Positions 1-6,276 of a stretch of 6,348 nucleotides of DNA are shown piece after piece. The stretch lies in NCBI GenBank assembly GCA_007133745.1, contig SLMC01000053.1, forward strand, positions 1 through 6,348, written 5' to 3'. Every line of letters begins with the position of its first letter. The stretch's first letter is position 1. The notes beneath the pieces were generated by a model. It was given only the letters and a program-made list of their open reading frames with translations, searched no databases and was not told the origin of the DNA. The translations under genes and the position numbers were made by a program. This DNA is from Kiritimatiellia bacterium (lineage in GTDB: Bacteria; Verrucomicrobiota; Kiritimatiellia; UBA8416; SLMC01).

Positions 1-6
1 CCACTA

Positions 7-77
7 GGGATTAGGGCAAAAGATTAAGGCTCAAGGCGCGAGCCCATTAATCTTTCGCCTTAATCTTCCCTAATCCC
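7..77. repeat. Imperfect inverted repeat, 21 bp arms with a bulge
   Basis: The arms GGGATTAGGG (7-16) plus AAGATTAAGGC (20-30) pair perfectly with GCCTTAATCTT (57-67) plus CCCTAATCCC (68-77). The only interruption is the unpaired CAA at 17-19. The 26-nt loop holds a second copy of TTAATCTT (48-55), a direct repeat of part of the right arm that allows alternative pairing. There is no T-run after the right arm, so it does not look like an intrinsic terminator. It more resembles a dispersed intergenic repeat. Whether other copies exist cannot be seen here. Confidence 0.8.
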
Positions 78-300
78 GTTTCCGTGTCTTCCGCGTTTCT
101 TGTGCTTCGTAGCTTTAGCGGAGTAGCATCCGTGGTGAAAAACTCTTTCTTTCGCGTGTTTCGCAGTTCCACTTTCCACGCTCCACTCTCTCCCCCCTTC
201 GTTGCCTTCTGTTCAAACATTTTTTTTGGTTGCGGCTTTGCCGCGCGTGGCGGCTTTAAAATGAAACAGCGGCGTTTGGCCTCTTGACTTGCGGGCTTTA
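78..300. other. Gene-free leader with degenerate 9-bp tandem units
   Basis: No credible gene lies here; open frames on either strand are short and resemble no family. Bases 78-113 read as successive degenerate 9-mers: GTTTCCGTG, TCTTCCGCG, TTTCTTGTG, CTTCGTAGC. A related phrase recurs as TTCGCGTGTTTCGC at about 151-164, followed by pyrimidine-rich TTCCACTTTCCACGCTCCAC. An eight-T run (220-227) precedes a small hairpin, GCGGC-TTT-GCCGC (232-244). Taken with the inverted repeat just before it, this looks like stacked intergenic repeat sequence rather than a decayed gene. Confidence 0.55.
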
Positions 301-331
301 TTGACGTAATGGGGAATATGCGTTCGATAAT
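301..331 (+). promoter_or_regulatory. Weak candidate sigma-70-type promoter for the CCA-adding enzyme gene
   Basis: TTGACG (301-306) matches five of six bases of the -35 consensus. GATAAT (326-331) matches five of six bases of the -10 consensus. The spacer is 19 bp, longer than the preferred 17. The local sequence is A+T-richer than the gene. A second TTGACT at 284-289 has no good -10 partner. If correct, transcription would begin only a few bases before the ribosome binding site, giving a very short leader. This is a pattern match only. Confidence 0.3.
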
Positions 332-337
332 TACTTT

Positions 338-346
338 AAGGCGGTG
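338..346 (+). promoter_or_regulatory. Ribosome binding site for the CCA-adding enzyme gene
   Basis: AAGGCGGTG lies four bases before the ATG at 351. It is a purine-rich, imperfect match to AAGGAGGTG. It supports the chosen start: the protein then begins about 30 residues before the conserved LVGG motif, as expected in this family. Confidence 0.65.
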
Positions 347-350
347 AACG

Positions 351-1724
351 ATGCGGTTGACTCCCCATATCGAAGCGGGTCTGGCAGCCGAAAGCGTCAA
401 GCGGCTGAGCGAGGCGGTGCGCAAGCGTGGCGGACAAGCCATGCTGGTGGGCGGCTGTGTACGCGATACGCTGCTAGGCCGGCCGGTCAAGGATATCGAT
501 ATTGAAGTTTTCGGCATTTCTCCCGGCGACCTGAAGGCGCTGGCGGCCGGTTTGTTCAGGATCGACCTGGTCGGTCAGTCGTTTGGCGTGATCAAGCTCA
601 AAGGCTTGCCGATCGACGTATCCATACCCCGCCGCGAATCCAAGTCCGGGCCAGGCCATCGCGATTTCGACATTATGTCCGATCCGGCACTGCCGCCCCA
701 GGACGCGGCGGCGCGCCGGGATTTCACGATCAACGCCATGTCGTGCGATCCGTTGACCGGCGAGCTGTTCGATTATTTCGGGGGGCTGTCGGATTTGAAC
801 GCCCGGATATTGCGGCATACCTCGTCCCGTTTCACCGACGATCCGTTGCGTGTGTTGCGCGGCATGCAGTTCGTCGCGCGCTTCGAGATGCGGGCCGATC
901 CGGCCACAGTGGCTCTGTGCCACGCCGTTGGCCCTGAATCGCTGGCGGTCGAACGCGTTGGCGACGAATGGAGCAAGCTTGTCTTGCAGGGGGTGCGGCC
1001 CGCGCTGGGCTTGGACTTCTTGCGCGCGGCCGGGTGGCTGGCCCATTATCCCGAATTGGCCGCGCTGGTCGATTGTCCGCAAGAACCGCGCTGGCATCCC
1101 GAAGGCGATGTGTGGACGCATACGCTCAAGTGCATGGACGCTTTCGCCCGCGAGCGGGTCGGCGACGATGACGAGGACTGGATTGTGGGGATGGCGACGC
1201 TGTGCCACGATTTCGGCAAGCCTGCAACCACCGTCGAGAGCGACGGGCGGATTCGCTCGTTGGGTCACGACCAGGCGGGCATGGCGCCGACGCGCTCGTT
1301 TCTGGAACGGTTGACGCGTCAGTCGGCACGGGTGGAGGCGGCGCTGGTTCTTGTGCGACTGCACATGCGACCGGCGGATTTTCGCAAGAATCGGGCTGGC
1401 GACGCCGCTATCCGGCGGCTGGCCGCCCAGGTTCAGCGTTTGGACCGGCTGGTTCGCGTGGCGGCAGCCGACTTGCGGGGCACGGGCGGCTGCGAATTGG
1501 CGGACGATCCGGCCGGCCGTTGGCTCATGGAGCGGGCCGAACAACTTCGCGTCAAGGATTCCGCGCCGAAGCCGCTGGTGCTGGGCCGCCACTTGATCGC
1601 CCTGGGCATGACGCCCGGCCCGCAGTTCGGCCCGCTCTTGCGTCAGTGCTATGAAGCCCAACTGGACGGCGTCATTGCCAGCGAGGAGGAAGGGATCGCG
1701 TGGGTGCGGCAGCGGCTGCCATAG
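351..1724 (+). CDS. cca: CCA-adding enzyme / poly(A) polymerase family nucleotidyltransferase with HD domain
   Basis: Class II tRNA nucleotidyltransferase, 457 residues. Such enzymes add or repair the 3' CCA end of tRNA in the cytoplasm without a template. Visible motifs, in order: LVGGCVRD (32-39), the nucleotide-binding loop; KDIDIEV (47-53) with metal-binding D48 and D50, and a probable third carboxylate D89 in IDVS; RRDFTINAM (122-130); FTDDPLRVLRG (161-171); and ERVGDEW (201-207), matching the ERxxxE-type motif D. A C-terminal HD phosphohydrolase domain follows, with H257, H286-D287 (CHDFGK) and H305/D307. It resembles E. coli Cca (412 residues), which also carries an HD domain that can act as phosphatase or phosphodiesterase, but is somewhat longer. 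Family assignment is firm. Full CCA addition versus A-addition only, or poly(A) polymerase activity, cannot be settled from sequence alone. It appears monocistronic: upstream is repeat sequence and downstream are pseudogenes. No clear terminator follows it. Confidence 0.93.
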   Translation: MRLTPHIEAGLAAESVKRLSEAVRKRGGQAMLVGGCVRDTLLGRPVKDIDIEVFGISPGDLKALAAGLFRIDLVGQSFGVIKLKGLPIDVSIPRRESKSGPGHRDFDIMSDPALPPQDAAARRDFTINAMSCDPLTGELFDYFGGLSDLNARILRHTSSRFTDDPLRVLRGMQFVARFEMRADPATVALCHAVGPESLAVERVGDEWSKLVLQGVRPALGLDFLRAAGWLAHYPELAALVDCPQEPRWHPEGDVWTHTLKCMDAFARERVGDDDEDWIVGMATLCHDFGKPATTVESDGRIRSLGHDQAGMAPTRSFLERLTRQSARVEAALVLVRLHMRPADFRKNRAGDAAIRRLAAQVQRLDRLVRVAAADLRGTGGCELADDPAGRWLMERAEQLRVKDSAPKPLVLGRHLIALGMTPGPQFGPLLRQCYEAQLDGVIASEEEGIAWVRQRLP

Positions 1725-1820
1725 ATAGACAGAGTGGCCGTTGAAAGTGGAATGTGGAGTGTTTGCGTCCATCCGCAAGCTGCGCATGCTGGAGGATGAA
1801 TTCGTGGAGCGGCTCGGCTC
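1725..1820. other. Short spacer with an unassigned coding-looking scrap
   Basis: The spacer between the nucleotidyltransferase stop and the transposase remnant contains GTGGAATGTGGAGTG (1747-1761), similar in style to the reverse complement of the pyrimidine stretch at 168-188. From about 1762 to 1812 one plus-strand frame reads ASIRKLRMLEDEFVERLGS before a stop, which has a protein-like composition. I do not recognise it. It may be a scrap of a lost gene or of the upstream part of the transposase. Confidence 0.3.
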
Positions 1821-2128
1821 TTGACAGGGCATAGCTTTAGCGACGCCTGTTCCCGAACCGGAATCCTAATCGCACTGGACGCCCTGCGCGAAGAGTCCCG
1901 TCGCATGGCGTTGATCACGCGCAAGTTGCGTGTCCATTGCCGCGAGGGCGAGTCGGCCCGCATCATCGGCCTGCTTCGCTCCATCCCGGGATCGGCCCGA
2001 AAACAGCTTTTACTCTCTACACCGAGTTGCAGAACATCAGCCGGTTCCCCAATGCCGACAAGCTCAACTTTTTTCTTGGACTGATTCCCTCCGCCGACAG
2101 TTCCGGCGATGACAGCAAGTGTAGGGGT
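1821..2128 (+). pseudogene. IS110-family transposase remnant (Transposase_20 domain), frameshifted
   Basis: This is a C-terminal fragment of an IS110/IS116/IS902-type transposase, the DEDD enzymes that in intact elements are guided by an element-encoded RNA. The first frame reads a helical stretch, ALREESRRMALITRKL, then IIGLLRSIPG. The second frame continues with GIGPKTAFTLYTELQNIS, RFPNADKLNFFLGLIPS and SSGDD. Together these give the helix-hairpin-helix IPGIG signature and the RFPxAxxLxxFLGLxPS...SSGD block of the Transposase_20 domain. The frames join at about 1988-1991, where one base is missing. The N-terminal RuvC-like catalytic half is absent. Homology fades after SSGDD, so the end of the protein, with its conserved serine, is also lost. 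Boundaries are approximate. The fragment cannot be active. No flanking target or element ends could be identified. Confidence 0.8.
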
Positions 2129-2230
2129 AAGTGTAGGTGCGCTTACTTAAGAGCACACTTCACCGCCACCTTTTCTCGGATACCCTTCACCGACGGCCTT
2201 CCTTAAGAGAACGAGTTGAACATCATAAAT
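2110..2230. repeat. Repeat-bearing spacer between the transposase and M20 remnants
   Basis: This spacer holds several exact short repeats. AAGTGTAGG occurs at 2117-2125 and 2129-2137, CTTCACCG at 2158-2165 and 2185-2192, and CTTAAGAG at 2146-2153 and 2202-2209. AAGTGT (2129-2134) also pairs with ACACTT (2155-2160), enclosing GTGC/GCAC. No gene is visible. It may include degraded right-end sequence of the IS110 element, but with both ends of the element missing this is a guess. Confidence 0.4.
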
Positions 2231-2232
2231 AA

Positions 2233-2789
2233 ATCCTTGCATCCGTGGCTACGGAAACACAGGTTAAGATCACGCGCCTGACCGGCGTATACAACCGTTT
2301 GCCCAACGAGTCTGTTTCGCGACAGTTGCTTGAGAATTTCAAGCTGTTCGGCGCCCCCCGCGCAACAGCAACCGACCGCCAACGCGCGAAAAAGTTGGGC
2401 GGAACCGCAGATTTCGACGCCACGCTGGTGCCCGACCTCAAGAACATGCCGGGTATGCCTCCAGCGACGAAGCCAATCTGTCCTGGCTTGCGCCGATGAG
2501 CGTCGTCGGCGTGGCTTGCAAGTCGCGAGACGCCATTGGGCATCATCGGGATACCACCGCGCAGGGAAGCCTGCCGTTCGCCCATCGCGGCTTGTGCCGC
2601 GCTGCCGAAATCATGGCCGCCACGGCGCTGGACTTCTGTCGCGATCCGCGCCTGCGCAACCGGGCTCGGGCCGAGTTCCAAAGGGCGACACGTGGATTCA
2701 CCTATGCTCCTCTCGTCCCTAAAGGACAAAAAATCCCATCCAAAACCGGTGAAACAGACAGCCCTGTTGCCCGACGCCTTGACACATGA
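2233..2789 (+). pseudogene. M20 amidohydrolase (AbgB-like) C-terminal remnant, frameshifted
   Basis: This is the C-terminal part of an M20 zinc metallopeptidase of the aminobenzoyl-glutamate utilisation subunit B type, which hydrolyses N-acyl amino acid or related amide bonds. In the first frame, TRLTGVYNRLPNESVSRQLL (from about 2272) matches the end of the dimerisation domain, followed by FKLFGAPRATATD. The second frame from 2451 reads YASSDEANLSWLAPMSVV, then IGHHRDTTAQ, PFAHRGL, AAEIMAATALDF, RARAEFQRATRGFTY and PLVPKGQK. This is the typical catalytic C-terminus with its PxxHxG-type histidine and final PxPxGQK block. The frames join at 2451-2454 by loss of one base. Readable homology starts just after a TAA at 2230-2232, so roughly the first 300 residues of a usual 450-480 are gone. 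Frame position rather than a start codon defines the left edge. The product is presumed non-functional. Confidence 0.75.
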
Positions 2790-2810
2790 CCTTTTTCAGC
2801 TTGCTGACGG

Positions 2811-2829
2811 ATCGTATCTTACGATTTTT
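2811..2829 (+). terminator. Weak intrinsic-terminator-like hairpin
   Basis: ATCGTA (2811-2816), the loop TCT, then TACGAT (2820-2825) form a perfect 6-bp stem that runs straight into five T residues (2825-2829). It lies 21 bases after the stop of the M20 fragment, where the original gene's terminator would be expected. The stem is short and A+T-rich, so activity is doubtful. Confidence 0.35.
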
Positions 2830-2845
2830 GACCTGAAGACAAGAT

Positions 2846-2957
2846 CGAATTCAGCTTTGATCTCCCGATAAAATGGTTGAAATGGCCGATTTGATGTATT
2901 CGCGCGGAATCAAGCCGTTCGACATGTGTTCGAAACAGAAAATAATTGAACGCGGGA
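2846..2957 (+). other. Possible short coding scrap before the GHL10 gene
   Basis: One plus-strand frame gives EDKIEFSFDLPIK up to an AAAA run at about 2871-2874. An adjacent frame from 2873 gives MVEMADLMYSRG followed by IKPFDMCSKQKIIERG. Joined across the A-run, these read like the tail of a real protein rather than random sequence. I do not recognise the family. After 2957 the frame continues only as the antisense shadow of the GHL10 gene. It may be a third gene fragment in this decayed region, or chance. Confidence 0.2.
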
Positions 2958-2959
2958 TG

Positions 2960-5449
2960 TCACATCTGTTTTCGTGTGATGCCGCGACCGCAAAGGGGGA
3001 GCGTCTCGCGGGCTTCGTGTTCGCGGTATTGAAAGATCATGAAGCCGTCCGTGTTCTGTCGGCGGGTGGCTTCGATTTGTTCGAAGAGCCGGACCGGGTC
3101 GCCCGCGTTCGGCCAGACGGCGAGTCCGATGCCCGGCCAGACGGCGGCGGGCGCCGCCCATTGTCGCTGACGTTGCGCCAGTTGTTCGAAGCGGGCGGTG
3201 TTGGCCGTGTAGTTCATGGGACAGACGAAATCGACCCAGCCTTTTCGGCACCAGGTCGCCCAGTCCTGGCCGATGGTGTTGCGGTCCGTCGGCCAGTGTG
3301 TGAAGACGGCTGCGGATATCTTGATGCCGGGTTGGATAGACCGTGCTTGCCGCGCGATTTGCTCGACAACGGTATTGAGCGTTTCGCGCCGGAATTCGGA
3401 CCAGGCCGCGGCCAGGTCGGGCTGGTTTCGAATATCGGCGGGCCACTGGGCGATGGCTCGGCCGATCCGCGTTTCGAACCGGCTTCGGCATCCGGCGCAA
3501 AAGCAGTGGTCGCGGCTCGGATAGCGCATATAGTCGAGATGAATGCCGTCAATGTCGTATTGACGGATGACGTCCAGCAACGATTCGATTTCCAATTCGC
3601 GATTGGCCGGATGGGACGGGCACAGCCACTGTTGGTTGGTTTGTCCGCCAAAAGAGACTTGCAGACGGTTCTCCCGCTCCATGCGCTGAACGAAGGCTTC
3701 CGGCGCCCGCTCGCCCATGTTCCAGTTGACTTTCCAGACATGCAGGTCGATGCCGTGTTTTTTCGTGGCGGCCAGCGCGCCGGCCAAGGGGTCGCCCTGT
3801 CGGGCGACGAGCGGGGAGACTGGCAGGACGGCGCTGTTGCAGTAGGCGAGTCCGGCCCAGAGCATGTTGGGGAAGAAGGCGGTGAAGCCGTTGTCGGCCA
3901 GAATGCGAACGGTTTCGTCCCAGTCCATGCCGTCCAGCGGGAAAGCGCTGTGGCGCCAAACGCCGCGATGTTCCGGTTCGCGCGGCTTTTGAATGCCGGA
4001 CAGGGCGTGAATGAAGGCTTGGCGCGCCTGGGCGGAGGCGTTCAGAGACGCCGTGTAGCGGCCATGACCGAGATGCGTTTGCGCGGTGTCCAGATGTTCC
4101 ATGGCTCGGGCGAGGTCGCGATAGACTTCCGAGCCGGGCGTAGCGGCGGCCGCGATGGCGCGTCGTGTTTCCCGGGCGGATGTCCAAACGCCCAGATTGC
4201 CCGCGCGACGCAGGCGGGTCCGCGCGACCTGCGCCCAGGTATCGGGCAGCACGTGCCCGATCATGGCCAGGAGCAGGTCGCGCTTGTCCTGCGGGTTGTC
4301 CGAGATCAGCACATGCGTAACGTGCATGCCGGCAGGCGAGACCAGTATGGCGGGCTCGCCTGTACATTGCGCCTTGTCGTTGTGCCACGTGGCGGCGACG
4401 GAGGCGCGGGTGTCGATCGGGCGGGCCTGGACGATGTTCCAGGAAAGTTGCCGGACGACAGGCGGCAGGTTTTGAATGACGGCGCCGGTTGGGCTCGGTC
4501 GTATCGAGGCGAAATGGCCGGGGTAGTTTTGCTGAATATGGCGGCCGAGCCGGATGCCGAGCAAAGGCTGGAGGGGGTCCGGCAGCGTATAGAAAGAGAG
4601 CAGTTTCCCGCCGGCCCGCACGAAGTCGGCCAGATGGGTCAAGGCGGGTTCGGCCAAAGACGGCGCATAGGGCAGGATCACCAGTTTTTTGTCGCGAAGC
4701 AGCGCCGGCGACAGATCGAGATCGCTTAGCGTCGCATGTTCGATGTCCAGCGTTCGCAAGTGGTCGGCGACCGTTTGCGTGTAGGAAAAGATCGCGTTCA
4801 GCTCGCCGGCCGCCGTTTGCGCGACCGACTCGTTGCGGACGATGGCGACAGGCGTCTGGACGGCGAGGGGACCCAGGTCGGCCAGATAGAAGGCCGTATC
4901 GGCGTCGTCGCCGCGCCAGGCGGCAATACGCAGCGTTTCGATGTGGCGCCAGCCGCGGGGCCGGCCTTCGATGCGCGTGTCGGACTTGCGGATGCGGACA
5001 TGGGTCCAGACGTTCGGGTCGGGATGCTCGAACTCGCCGGCGTACCAGCCGTCGCCGCTTTTCAGGTAGAAGGTAAATCCGGTCACGGCGGCCGACTCGG
5101 GGGAGAAGAACATGAACTGCATGCCTTGGTCTGCCGAAAGATCGAGCGATACGGCTCGATCCCAGTAGGCTCTTGCCAAACGGTTGCCCTTGAATGCGAC
5201 GGGCATTTTCACGACATTATTCGGGCCGCCCCGGATTTGTTCGACGTTCGCGGAGCCTTCCCGGGCCTGCCAGACGGCGCGCGCGTCCTTCGCGCTGTCG
5301 AACGAGGCGGGCGTGACGACCGGATAGCGGGCCGGCGGGGGCGCGGGGGGTGTCGCTGTCGCGCCGGAAACGGAAAGCGCGACGGCGCCCAGTGTCGCAG
5401 CGAACCTCGGGAAGTACGCGGGTCGGCATTCCTGTCGGTGTCGGGTCAT
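2960..5449 (-). CDS. Exported GHL10-family (glycosyl hydrolase-like 10) protein
   Basis: The protein has 829 residues. Residues 1-32 form a signal peptide: basic start, hydrophobic core (about 15-30), likely cleavage near ATA-TPP, so it should act outside the cytoplasm. Residues 45-200 look like a beta-rich sandwich possibly binding carbohydrate (FTFYLKSGDGWYAGEF). Residues 215-300 resemble a glutamine-amidotransferase-like fold (LVILPYAPSLAEPAL, FVRAGGKLLSFYTLP). A helical stretch follows at about 425-485. The GHL10 TIM-barrel domain spans about 495-815: RGVWRH (495-500), HVWKVNWN (570-577), DIDGIHLDYMRYP (632-644), FVCPMNY (741-747), and a near-terminal GFMIFQYREHE. D639 sits in the family's HLDYxRYP hallmark. 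A Cys cluster, CFCAGC (649-654), follows it. GHL10 members are putative glycosidases, some acting on peptidoglycan or polysaccharide; substrate and activity here are unknown. The start is supported by AGGGAG five bases upstream. No terminator is evident downstream. A long opposite-strand open frame (2873-4729) is a codon-bias shadow. Confidence 0.88.
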   Translation of the reverse strand: MTRHRQECRPAYFPRFAATLGAVALSVSGATATPPAPPPARYPVVTPASFDSAKDARAVWQAREGSANVEQIRGGPNNVVKMPVAFKGNRLARAYWDRAVSLDLSADQGMQFMFFSPESAAVTGFTFYLKSGDGWYAGEFEHPDPNVWTHVRIRKSDTRIEGRPRGWRHIETLRIAAWRGDDADTAFYLADLGPLAVQTPVAIVRNESVAQTAAGELNAIFSYTQTVADHLRTLDIEHATLSDLDLSPALLRDKKLVILPYAPSLAEPALTHLADFVRAGGKLLSFYTLPDPLQPLLGIRLGRHIQQNYPGHFASIRPSPTGAVIQNLPPVVRQLSWNIVQARPIDTRASVAATWHNDKAQCTGEPAILVSPAGMHVTHVLISDNPQDKRDLLLAMIGHVLPDTWAQVARTRLRRAGNLGVWTSARETRRAIAAAATPGSEVYRDLARAMEHLDTAQTHLGHGRYTASLNASAQARQAFIHALSGIQKPREPEHRGVWRHSAFPLDGMDWDETVRILADNGFTAFFPNMLWAGLAYCNSAVLPVSPLVARQGDPLAGALAATKKHGIDLHVWKVNWNMGERAPEAFVQRMERENRLQVSFGGQTNQQWLCPSHPANRELEIESLLDVIRQYDIDGIHLDYMRYPSRDHCFCAGCRSRFETRIGRAIAQWPADIRNQPDLAAAWSEFRRETLNTVVEQIARQARSIQPGIKISAAVFTHWPTDRNTIGQDWATWCRKGWVDFVCPMNYTANTARFEQLAQRQRQWAAPAAVWPGIGLAVWPNAGDPVRLFEQIEATRRQNTDGFMIFQYREHEARETLPLCGRGITRKQM

Positions 5450-5454
5450 GGAAT

Positions 5455-5460
5455 CTCCCT
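5455..5460 (-). promoter_or_regulatory. Ribosome binding site for the GHL10 gene
   Basis: Read on the minus strand, AGGGAG ends five bases before the ATG at 5449. It is a strong Shine-Dalgarno match at good spacing. It fixes the start that gives an intact signal peptide. Confidence 0.75.
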
Positions 5461-5490
5461 GGACGCTCTGCTAAGCCTTCGGCCTTTGCG

Positions 5491-5552
5491 AGTGTGTGAG
5501 TGTGTGCGTGAGTGAAAACTCACGCACTCCCAAACCCACACACTCACACACT
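5491..5552. repeat. Long GT/CA-rich hairpin with a GAAA loop
   Basis: AGTGTGTGAGTGTGTG (5491-5506) pairs perfectly over 16 bp with CACACACTCACACACT (5537-5552). Immediately inside, CGTGAGT (5507-5513) pairs with ACTCACG (5518-5524) around a GAAA tetraloop (5514-5517). Only the right side has a 12-nt bulge (5525-5536). The structure fills much of the 181-bp gap between the two minus-strand genes. No T-run follows on either strand, so it is not a standard intrinsic terminator. It could be a dispersed repeat, an mRNA-stabilising or attenuating element between the two genes, or both. Confidence 0.8.
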
Positions 5553-5630
5553 TGGGTACGGACGACGGCCCGTCTTAAATTAAGCAGGTCAATTAAGTGT
5601 TGCGATGAAGTGTGTTTGCGTTTGGCATGC

Positions 5631-6170
5631 CTATTTGATGGCTTCCAGAACGGTTTTGAAGGCGGGATGTTCTGCTGTGCGCATCAGTTCGAACAGGAGA
5701 CTTTCCACCGTAGTCAATCCCGCGCCGCAGGCCTGTATCTTATCGAGGCCGAACTGCTTGTTCTGGGCTGTGCGCGAGGAGACGGCGTCGGCCAGAACTT
5801 CCACATCGTAGCCGCGTTCCTTGAGGTCGCGGGCGGTTTGATACACGCAAACATGCGTTTCGATGCCGGCCAGCACGACTTGCCTGCGACCGACCCGTTC
5901 CAGCAGCGTCATGAACGAATCGCTGCCGCAGCAACTGAACGTCATTTTCGGGAGCGGTCGGGCCGGGTGCAGCATTTTGGCGAATTCCGGCGTGGTGCGC
6001 CCGACTTTGTCCGGGTTCTGTTCCGTCCAGATCACGGGCAGCTTCAAGGCGTGTACGCAACGGATCATCCGGCGCAGATTGTCGAACAGGTTATCCTTGT
6101 CGTGCATCATATCGGCCAATTTGCCTTGCACATCGATAAAGACGAACAACGTGTTTTCGCTTTCCATCAT
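5631..6170 (-). CDS. Isochorismatase-family cysteine hydrolase
   Basis: The protein has 179 residues, a normal length for a single-domain member of this alpha/beta fold. The catalytic triad is visible: D13 in FIDVQ, K75 in RPLPKMTFSC, and nucleophile C108 in AGIETHVCV, preceded by the expected cis-peptide region. There is no signal peptide, so it is a soluble cytoplasmic enzyme. Family members hydrolyse isochorismate, nicotinamide, N-carbamoyl compounds and others. This one resembles the YcaC-like group of unassigned hydrolases rather than nicotinamidases, because the metal-binding DxHxxxH pattern of nicotinamidases is missing. It lacks the aryl-carrier domain of EntB-type enzymes. Substrate is unknown. 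The start is supported by GGAG at 6179-6182, eight bases before the first of two tandem ATG codons; the second ATG is possible. It lies upstream of the GHL10 gene on the same strand, but the 181-bp structured gap weakens the case for an operon. Confidence 0.9.
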   Translation of the reverse strand: MMESENTLFVFIDVQGKLADMMHDKDNLFDNLRRMIRCVHALKLPVIWTEQNPDKVGRTTPEFAKMLHPARPLPKMTFSCCGSDSFMTLLERVGRRQVVLAGIETHVCVYQTARDLKERGYDVEVLADAVSSRTAQNKQFGLDKIQACGAGLTTVESLLFELMRTAEHPAFKTVLEAIK

Positions 6171-6276
6171 GAGTGTTTCTCCATTAGCGGCGTTTCGACA
6201 GATAAAAGGGTCTGCACAGGCAACCCCCTTTTCGGACAGGCTCTAGTTAATTAGTTTCTGTTGCGAAAAGGCCCTT
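6171..6276. other. A+T-richer upstream region of the isochorismatase-family gene
   Basis: This stretch should hold the promoter for the leftward gene, but I cannot pick a convincing -35/-10 pair. On the minus strand GCCTGT occurs twice (GCCTGTCCGAAAAGGGGG and TTGCCTGTGCAGACCC), and AACTAATTAACTAG lies just beyond. There is no coding signal. Confidence 0.35.

Noticed and set aside
220..244. T-run and GCGGC/GCCGC hairpin as a terminator
   Set aside because: On the plus strand the T-run precedes the hairpin; on the minus strand the hairpin is followed by A residues. Neither order suits an intrinsic terminator.
47..517. 156-residue open frame on the minus strand
   Set aside because: It crosses the leader repeats and the start of the nucleotidyltransferase gene in antisense, with Ser/Arg-rich composition and no family resemblance.
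474..1832. 452-residue open frame on the minus strand
   Set aside because: It is antisense to the nucleotidyltransferase gene, rich in R, Q, H and P, and has no family features. It is a shadow caused by G+C-biased third positions.
2873..4729. 618-residue open frame on the plus strand
   Set aside because: It lies almost wholly opposite the GHL10 gene, whose signal peptide, ribosome binding site and family motifs are clear. Its translation is low in recognisable motifs and fits a codon-bias shadow.
4736..5515. 259-residue open frame on the plus strand
   Set aside because: It is antisense to the N-terminal half of the GHL10 gene with no recognisable domain. It is a shadow.
5491..5552. CRISPR-like or simple microsatellite array
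   Set aside because: There are no regularly spaced direct repeats with spacers. The two GT/CA tracts are reverse complements forming one hairpin.
5631..6170. Specific naming as nicotinamidase or EntB
   Set aside because: The nicotinamidase metal-binding histidine pattern and the EntB carrier domain are both missing, so only the family is named.
5496..6254. 252-residue open frame on the plus strand
   Set aside because: It is antisense to the isochorismatase-family gene, which has an intact catalytic triad and normal length.
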